Source: Opitutia bacterium (GTDB lineage Bacteria; Verrucomicrobiota; Verrucomicrobiia; Opitutales; Seribacteraceae). From it: DNA of 11,490 nt. Positions 7,721 to 11,490 of this stretch are shown piece after piece. The stretch is taken from the NCBI GenBank assembly GCA_018646565.1, contig JABGUO010000365.1, forward strand, positions 1 to 11,490, given 5' to 3'. Position 1 is the first letter of the stretch. The number at the start of each line of letters is the position of its first letter. The notes below the pieces were generated by a model. It had not been told where the DNA came from. It searched no databases and worked only from the letters and a program-made list of their open reading frames with translations. A program made the position numbers and the translations under genes.

Positions 7721-9148
7721 TTACTTAAATAGAGGTTCTACCATGTTTCCATTGATCTTTTCCCAACTGGCATACAATAAATCAAGCTGCTCAGGCATTT
7801 CCTTAGATAAGTCTTTGGTTTCAGAGGGATCCTTGGCTAAATCATAAAGTTCCCATTTTTTGGGTGATTGCCTGAGGATTTTCATGTCGCCCACGCGAAA
7901 GGCCGCCTTATGACTCTGTCTCCAATACAGCCACTCGTGCGGATCTTCCTTGTGCTTTCCTGTGAGGTAAGGGAGAAGGTCATAAGATTCAATATATTCA
8001 CCCTTGGGTTTAGGAACGCCTGCAGCTGCATGAATGGTGGCAAAAATATCGGTACTCAGTACGGGTCGATCATAGGTTTTTCCTGCAGGCACTATGCTGG
8101 GCCACTTGAATAAAAAAGGAACGCGAATACCCCCCTCGTACATTTGTCCTTTTCCGCCCCGTAAAGGAAGGTTGCTACTCGTTAGTTCCTTGGTCGGACC
8201 ACCGTTGTCGCTCAGGAAAAATACAAGTGTGTCGTTTTCTAAATCTTCTTTTTCTACTTTTTTCAAAATTTCGCCAACGCTATCATCGAGATTTGAAAGC
8301 ATGGCGGCAAAAATTCGTCGCTGTATATCTTCGATATGTTTAAACTTCTTCATGTACTTGTCCGCAGCCTGCAGGGGGCTGTGAACCGCATTGTAGGAAA
8401 CAAATAAAAAGAAAGGCTTATCGCTATGCCGGTCTATGAAATCGACGGACTCGCGGGTAATGGCATCGGTAAAGTACTCTTTTTCCCGGACGGGCTGACT
8501 TCCCCTAACGATAGGGTTGTTGGCGTCGTAATCAGGTTCATTTCCCAAGTGAGTAGAGTAGATTACATTGCCGAAAGTTCTGATTCCTTGTCCACCGCCG
8601 GGAAGGACTTTCCGTCTCAACCAAGTAGTCGTTCCTTTCCATGGTTCGGGAACGAAGTAATGTCCTTCGTGGGTAAACCCAAAAAATTCATCAAAACCAC
8701 GACGGAATGGATGATAGGGAGCAGTTCCACCAAGATGCCACTTTCCAATCAAACCGTTTACATAGCCTGCCATCTGGAGGGAGTCGGCAATTGTTTGTTG
8801 AGAAAGTGGGAGTCCGAAGCCAGGTTCCTCATTTTTGGCACCTGTGGGATTGAATTCATGTCCGAAGCGGGTTCCATACTTTCCGGTAAGAAGGCCAGCC
8901 CGGGAAGGGCTGCAGTTGGGGGCGGTGACATAGCCCTGGCTGAACCTTACACCCTTTTTTGCAATGTCGTCGATGTTGGGTGTGGGTATCTCCTGATTCC
9001 CTTGGCATCCCAACTCTCCATATCCGAGATCATCTGCCAGAAGAATGATGAGGTTGGGCATTTGGGAAACTCGATTACTTCCATGAGAAACAAGTTTTAA
9101 AATAAAAAAGGGAAGAAATAAGGAGAAAAGTAATTTTTGGAGTTTCAT
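7721..9148 (-). CDS. exported arylsulfatase-type sulfatase, canonical CSPSR
   Basis: This 475-residue sulfatase has a hydrophobic N-terminal signal (MKLQKLLFSLFLPFFILKL) followed by the first strand PNLIILLADDLGYG, with Asp39-Asp40 as metal ligands. The modification motif is C79-S-P-S-R83 followed by AGLLTGKYG, the standard substrate for formylglycine-generating enzyme. GKWHLGG at 135-141, His256, FLSDNGG with Asp314-Asn315 and Lys333 complete the active site. The C-terminal WELYDLAKDPSETKDLS is the common end of the family. It would release sulfate from a sulfated glycan outside the cytoplasm; the exact sugar and position cannot be read from the sequence. It is the first gene of the minus-strand array and faces a divergent RHH-Nudix operon across a 194-bp AT-rich gap. 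Its ATG has an AT-rich leader with no Shine-Dalgarno sequence. Confidence 0.94.
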   Translation of the reverse strand: MKLQKLLFSLFLPFFILKLVSHGSNRVSQMPNLIILLADDLGYGELGCQGNQEIPTPNIDDIAKKGVRFSQGYVTAPNCSPSRAGLLTGKYGTRFGHEFNPTGAKNEEPGFGLPLSQQTIADSLQMAGYVNGLIGKWHLGGTAPYHPFRRGFDEFFGFTHEGHYFVPEPWKGTTTWLRRKVLPGGGQGIRTFGNVIYSTHLGNEPDYDANNPIVRGSQPVREKEYFTDAITRESVDFIDRHSDKPFFLFVSYNAVHSPLQAADKYMKKFKHIEDIQRRIFAAMLSNLDDSVGEILKKVEKEDLENDTLVFFLSDNGGPTKELTSSNLPLRGGKGQMYEGGIRVPFLFKWPSIVPAGKTYDRPVLSTDIFATIHAAAGVPKPKGEYIESYDLLPYLTGKHKEDPHEWLYWRQSHKAAFRVGDMKILRQSPKKWELYDLAKDPSETKDLSKEMPEQLDLLYASWEKINGNMVEPLFK

Positions 9149-9292
9149 AAATTATATATGTTTTAATGTTCAAAATTCTTACGATGGCACAGTTATTATA
9201 TTTTTTTAATCTGTCTTAAACTTAATTTAGAATAATTAAAAGTCTCATGATGAGTTCAAAACGTCTTATTAATTAGTGACCAATGAAAACTG

Positions 9293-9324
9293 TGATATTT
9301 TGACATCTTGACATTATGACGTCA
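9293..9324 (+). promoter_or_regulatory. four tandem 8-bp boxes, candidate RHH operator
   Basis: Four contiguous 8-bp units follow one another without a spacer: TGATATTT (9293), TGACATCT (9301), TGACATTA (9309) and TGACGTCA (9317). The last is a perfect palindrome and the others are degenerate copies. Two looser TGA-starting units precede them at 9277 and 9284. Tandem 8-bp boxes are the known binding mode of the ribbon-helix-helix repressor MetJ. Here the gene 19 bp downstream codes for a small RHH-like protein, so self-repression is a natural guess. The boxes cover the putative -35 element and the promoter spacer. Confidence 0.5.
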
Positions 9325-9328
9325 TTAT
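9300..9328 (+). promoter_or_regulatory. candidate sigma70 promoter of the RHH-Nudix operon
   Basis: A perfect TTGACA at 9300-9305 is followed after exactly 17 bp by CATTAT at 9323-9328, which matches four of six bases of TATAAT. The expected transcription start near 9335 leaves only a very short leader before the ATG at 9343. A second TTGACA at 9308 comes from the neighbouring repeat unit, with an AT-rich stretch (TATATT at 9328) at a poorer spacing. If this promoter is right, the upstream in-frame ATG at 9316 lies before the transcript and cannot be the start. Confidence 0.45.
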
Positions 9329-9342
9329 ATATTTATATCTTT

Positions 9343-9507
9343 ATGTCATCTAAACCCCGCAATAAGAAGTCAAAACGTAAAAACACATCTTTGCGTCTTG
9401 AGGAGTCAGTCTTAAAAAAACTGAAGATTTATGCGGTGAAGAAGGACACAAGCGTTCAGCAAATTATTGAGGATCTCGTGGTGGGACTTCTCAAAAACAA
9501 AAAATAA
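9343..9507 (+). CDS. small ribbon-helix-helix DNA-binding-like protein
   Basis: This 54-residue, very basic protein has a Lys/Arg-rich tail (SKPRNKKSKRK) followed by a pattern typical of RHH (CopG/Arc-like) domains. A beta strand NTSLRLEE is followed by helix A, SVLKKLKIYAVKKD, then a Thr-Ser turn, and helix B, VQQIIEDLVVGLLKN. RHH proteins act as dimers whose paired strands read the major groove. They are often autorepressors or antitoxins. It lies 2 bp before the Nudix gene and is surely co-transcribed with it, and the tandem 8-bp boxes upstream are its likely operator. The ATG at 9343 is preferred over one at 9316 because the extra residues (MTSLYIYIF) do not fit the domain and overlap the putative promoter. 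No Shine-Dalgarno sequence precedes either. A nucleoid-type or antitoxin role is possible. Confidence 0.75.
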   Translation: MSSKPRNKKSKRKNTSLRLEESVLKKLKIYAVKKDTSVQQIIEDLVVGLLKNKK

Positions 9508-9509
9508 TT

Positions 9510-9932
9510 ATGCTTAAAAAACAAAAAAATGATCAAAGGTTGGCGACCGAAAGGGATAGTGATTATCAAGTGGGTGTTTTTGCCTACACTGGATCAGGGA
9601 AGGTAGTATTGGTAACTAGTCGAAAGGGCGAATCATGGATACTACCGAAGGGGAATCGTGCGAAAAAACGATCCGATCGTTTGCAGGCGAAGAGAGAAGC
9701 TTTTGAGGAGGCGGGTATCCAAGGGTCTTTGAATTGTAAACATTATGATTTTAATTGTTTCGAAAAATCTAAAAAATTGAGGATCTACACTATGAGGGTA
9801 AAGACGATCCTCAATGACTTTCCGGAGGTGAGACAACGCAAGCGAATGGTCACTACTTTTGATCGTGCGGAAAAGATGGTGAAGGGAGAGTACCTTAAAA
9901 TAATACGAGAGTTACGAAAAAGGATATTTTAA
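9510..9932 (+). CDS. Nudix-fold protein with altered Nudix box
   Basis: This 140-residue protein fits the Nudix hydrolase length and layout. A first strand QVGVFAYTGSGKVVLVTSRKG leads to SWILPKG, an opening like that of diphosphoinositol-polyphosphate/Ap4A-type Nudix proteins. The Nudix box G-x5-E-x7-REUxEExGU is read from Gly48 to Ile70 and ends in R62-E-A-F-E-E-A-G-I70, so the Mg-binding core REAFEEAG is intact. The first conserved Glu is replaced by Arg54. Members cut nucleoside diphosphates linked to another moiety (NDP-X). Here the substrate is unknown and binding without catalysis is possible. The C-terminus is basic (RELRKRIF). The start ATG lies 2 bp after the RHH stop, which suggests translational coupling. 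The two genes form a small operon closed by a terminator that overlaps this stop codon. Confidence 0.85.
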   Translation: MLKKQKNDQRLATERDSDYQVGVFAYTGSGKVVLVTSRKGESWILPKGNRAKKRSDRLQAKREAFEEAGIQGSLNCKHYDFNCFEKSKKLRIYTMRVKTILNDFPEVRQRKRMVTTFDRAEKMVKGEYLKIIRELRKRIF

Positions 9933-9948
9933 AAATCCTTTTTCTTTT
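9916..9948 (+). terminator. intrinsic terminator overlapping the Nudix stop codon
   Basis: GAAAAAGGAT at 9916-9925 pairs perfectly over 10 bp with ATCCTTTTTC at 9935-9944 around a 9-base loop, and TTTT follows. The left arm codes for the last residues of the Nudix protein, and the TAA stop lies in the loop. The stem has few G-C pairs, so efficiency may be modest. Because the arms are A/T-rich, it could also act weakly on minus-strand transcripts coming from the agarase-like pseudogene. Confidence 0.6.
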
Positions 9949-9989
9949 GTGGGAGTCATGCTCCTGATCAACTTGTTAAGTTCCAAAAC

Positions 9990-10872
9990 TTACTGATGCA
10001 ATCCGGGGCGTGGCGAGACTCCATTATTAAAAAAACCCTGCTTAATTCCTTCTTTTCCAAATCCTTTACCAGAATCCTGCGGGTTGCACCAGAAAGAACC
10101 AATAATATAGCCCGTGTTGAATGCCTGCCTAATGTACCGGGCATAGGCATTTTCTCGAAGATTTCTGGGACCAAAGTGCCGAACGAGAAACGTTCACCAA
10201 AAACTAGGTGATTGGGAGCGAATTTTCGCTGTGCAGTCCCTACTATTCGAAAGTACTCCCTGGCGATGAGACGAAGAAATGAGCGATCCCTCGCTTTCCC
10301 TTTCTCGCCATCCCAAGCTAAAAGGAACTTTTGATAAGCTGTTTGACCGGGTGTACCTTTGGGCAGGTTTCGAATATAATCGACCCAGTTTTTGCCTGAG
10401 GGGTTTTCTAGAGGACACGATCCAAGGTCAGTCCAACAATAACCAATCGTGTTTGGATTATTACGACTACGTTGGCAAATAAACTTCACCCGATTCTCGA
10501 GTTTTGTCTGCTCTTTGGTGTCGAAGATATCGAGAAATCGAACCGAGTTCTTCCCCCGATAATAGGAAATCGGCACCAAGTGATTCCAGCTCTCAATAAA
10601 AGGCATATCCTTACGAAGACTCTGAGGGCAGCCATAACCGTAAGAATTAAAGCCAATTTCCTTACAGGCTTTGGAAAACTTGTCTATCTCAGGCTTAGAA
10701 CTTAAGTTTCTTGCATGTGTAATACCGTGAGCGAAGAATGGCTTGCCGTCGGGCTTTGTAAGCCATGGTCTGCACCCATTTTTTGGATGGTGATTACTTC
10801 AGTTTGATTAGCAAGAATGGAGGGGGCGAAAACAATAAACAGAAGAAATGAAACCCCTGTTTTCGTTTTCAT
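9990..10872 (-). pseudogene. agarase-like glycoside hydrolase, broken by frameshift and probable internal deletion
   Basis: Three frames together give one agarase-like secreted protein. The first, from ATG 10872, encodes a signal peptide (MKTKTGVSFLLFIVFAPSILA) and TEVITIQKMGA. From about 10770 a second frame continues RPWLTKPDGKPFFAHGITHA, then KACKEIGFNSYGYG, NTIGYCWTDLG and NHLVFGERFSFGTLVPEI. This matches the PDGxPFF, GYxWTD and HLxxGxR landmarks of GH50-like agarases and relatives. Near 10152-10165 the frame shifts again to ENAYARYIRQAF, GYIIGSFWC and a stop at 9990-9992. Between the GERF strand and this C-terminus, family members normally have further barrel strands (a PYVD...Q and GKPV..D segment) that are missing here, so some tens of codons seem lost. 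The joined product would be about 290 residues, shorter than expected. The gene starts 16 bp after the neighbouring sulfatase. The longest single open stretch (9968-10606) is only a fragment. The exact glycoside hydrolase family is uncertain. Confidence 0.75.
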
Positions 10873-10888
10873 AAATTGAGGTGAAAAT

Positions 10889-11490
10889 TTATTGTTCATT
10901 TGGTGCACAAGGTTTTCCCTCGAGGTAGCTTTGAAGAAGCGACCGCATCTTCTTAACTTTTAAAGGATACTGAGAATAGAGGTTATTGGACTGGCGAGGA
11001 TCATTTTTTAAATTGAAGAGGAGCCCTTGGTTTTCCTTCCCGTAAGGCTCCAATCCAAAGTGATTAAGGTAGTCCTGCCGTTCCTTTTTTGCAGCACCGG
11101 TGGATGCGTTTATCAAAACCCAATCTCCTTGCCGGAGGGCGAACTTTTTCGGAGAGGTGTTTTGCACGGTCGCCACGCGCAGGGGCTTGTCGTACTTCTC
11201 CCTCTTGAAGACCGGCAGTAGATCGTAGCTGTCGATAGCCTCCTTCATTCCGAGACGGTGTCCGATGATCTTGGCAAAGCTCGCAGCCAGGTCGACCTGA
11301 CTCACAACCTCGTCGGAAACCGATCCCTGCTTGATTTTGCCGGGCCATTTGACGATGAAGGGCACGCGGTGTCCTCCCTCGTAGATGTCGCGCTTGACGC
11401 CACGATACTTGCCCGAGCTCCATTGTTTGAATTCCTCCAGTCTTTCGAAAGCATGGGTCTCGGGTCCATTGTCGGCGGAGAAGACGACCA
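10889..11490 (-). CDS. sulfatase, C-terminal part, 5' end outside window
   Basis: The frame stays open from the right edge to TAA at 10889-10891 and gives 199 full codons. It starts [14 protein letters not shown], the strand with the metal-binding Asp-Asn of sulfatases. [25 protein letters not shown] follows, with the conserved Lys before EGG. The rest is the usual C-terminal subdomain: [35 protein letters not shown] and [15 protein letters not shown]. The Cys/Ser modification motif lies outside the window, so activity cannot be judged. A GTG at 11365 is only an internal codon, not the start. It is followed after 16 bp by the agarase-like pseudogene, so the two were probably one operon. The part nearest the right edge is much richer in G+C than the part nearest the stop. 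Confidence 0.92.
   Translation of the reverse strand, partial: VVFSADNGPETHAFERLEEFKQWSSGKYRGVKRDIYEGGHRVPFIVKWPGKIKQGSVSDEVVSQVDLAASFAKIIGHRLGMKEAIDSYDLLPVFKREKYDKPLRVATVQNTSPKKFALRQGDWVLINASTGAAKKERQDYLNHFGLEPYGKENQGLLFNLKNDPRQSNNLYSQYPLKVKKMRSLLQSYLEGKPCAPNEQ

Noticed and set aside
8426..9100. Open plus-strand frame of 224 codons opposite the sulfatase
   Set aside because: It lies wholly antisense to a sulfatase with all active-site motifs. The product has no recognisable domain or start signal.
9151..9156. Perfect TATAAT on the minus strand just before the sulfatase ATG at 9148
   Set aside because: Its transcription start would fall inside the start codon, and no -35 element lies at a proper distance. 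The stretch is simply AT-rich.
9195..9200. TATAAT on the minus strand as -10 box of the sulfatase array
   Set aside because: The position would give a reasonable 40-base leader, but the 16-18 bp spaced hexamers (such as AAGTTT) do not resemble TTGACA. The support is too weak for a feature.
9968..10606. A 212-residue stand-alone protein in the agarase-like region
   Set aside because: Homology-like sequence continues upstream of its ATG to about 10770, and the last 60 or so residues are out of frame relative to the family C-terminus, so it is a fragment of a broken gene.
11064..11423. Open frame of 119 codons overlapping the right-edge sulfatase
   Set aside because: It is a shadow in the G+C-rich part of a clearly conserved sulfatase frame, and its composition is Arg-rich and low in complexity.
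1..11490. tRNA, rRNA, CRISPR array, insertion sequence or integrase gene
   Set aside because: I saw no cloverleaf, no regular spacer-repeat array, no transposase motifs and no flanking inverted repeats. Gene-free gaps are all shorter than 200 bp.

Overview
The window looks like part of the accessory, polysaccharide-degrading portion of a genome from the Planctomycetes-Verrucomicrobia group. The evidence is the co-occurrence of three sulfatases, an esterase with a C-terminal extension, a DUF1552 (HXXSHH) Tat-exported protein and a DUF1587/1595/1592/1588/1585 c-type cytochrome-like protein; the last two families are hallmarks of these phyla. Base composition is moderate to AT-rich, and almost none of the starts has a Shine-Dalgarno sequence. 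The genus cannot be named from the sequence.

Layout. Positions 1-243 (+) hold the C-terminus of an alpha/beta hydrolase that enters from the left edge. It converges on a five-gene minus-strand array (9148 down to 240): sulfatase, DUF1552 protein, DUF1592-type diheme protein, alpha/beta hydrolase/esterase, sulfatase. The gaps are 87, 9, 65 and at most 60 bp, so this is probably one transcription unit. The two array sulfatases and the esterase would remove sulfate and acyl decorations from a glycan. The DUF1552/DUF1592 pair is of unknown function but predicted to be exported, with two CxxCH heme sites.

From the divergent intergenic region 9149-9342 a small plus-strand operon runs outward: a 54-residue ribbon-helix-helix protein and, 2 bp later, a Nudix-fold protein with a changed Nudix box. 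It closes with a hairpin terminator that overlaps the stop codon. Its promoter region carries four back-to-back 8-bp TGAYRTYW-like units overlapping the -35 element, which resembles a tandem-box operator for a ribbon-helix-helix repressor.

The right end (minus strand) holds the C-terminal part of a third sulfatase entering from the right edge. It is followed 16 bp later by a broken agarase-like glycoside hydrolase. That gene is readable only by joining three frames and appears to lack a stretch in the catalytic barrel, so I call it a pseudogene. Sulfatases next to an agarase-like relic suggest a marine sulfated-galactan or related algal substrate, which is an inference. The most interesting items are the repeat-controlled RHH-Nudix pair, the decaying agarase-like gene, the sulfatase with an unusual CMGAR active-site motif and the heme/Tat pair sitting between the degradative enzymes.
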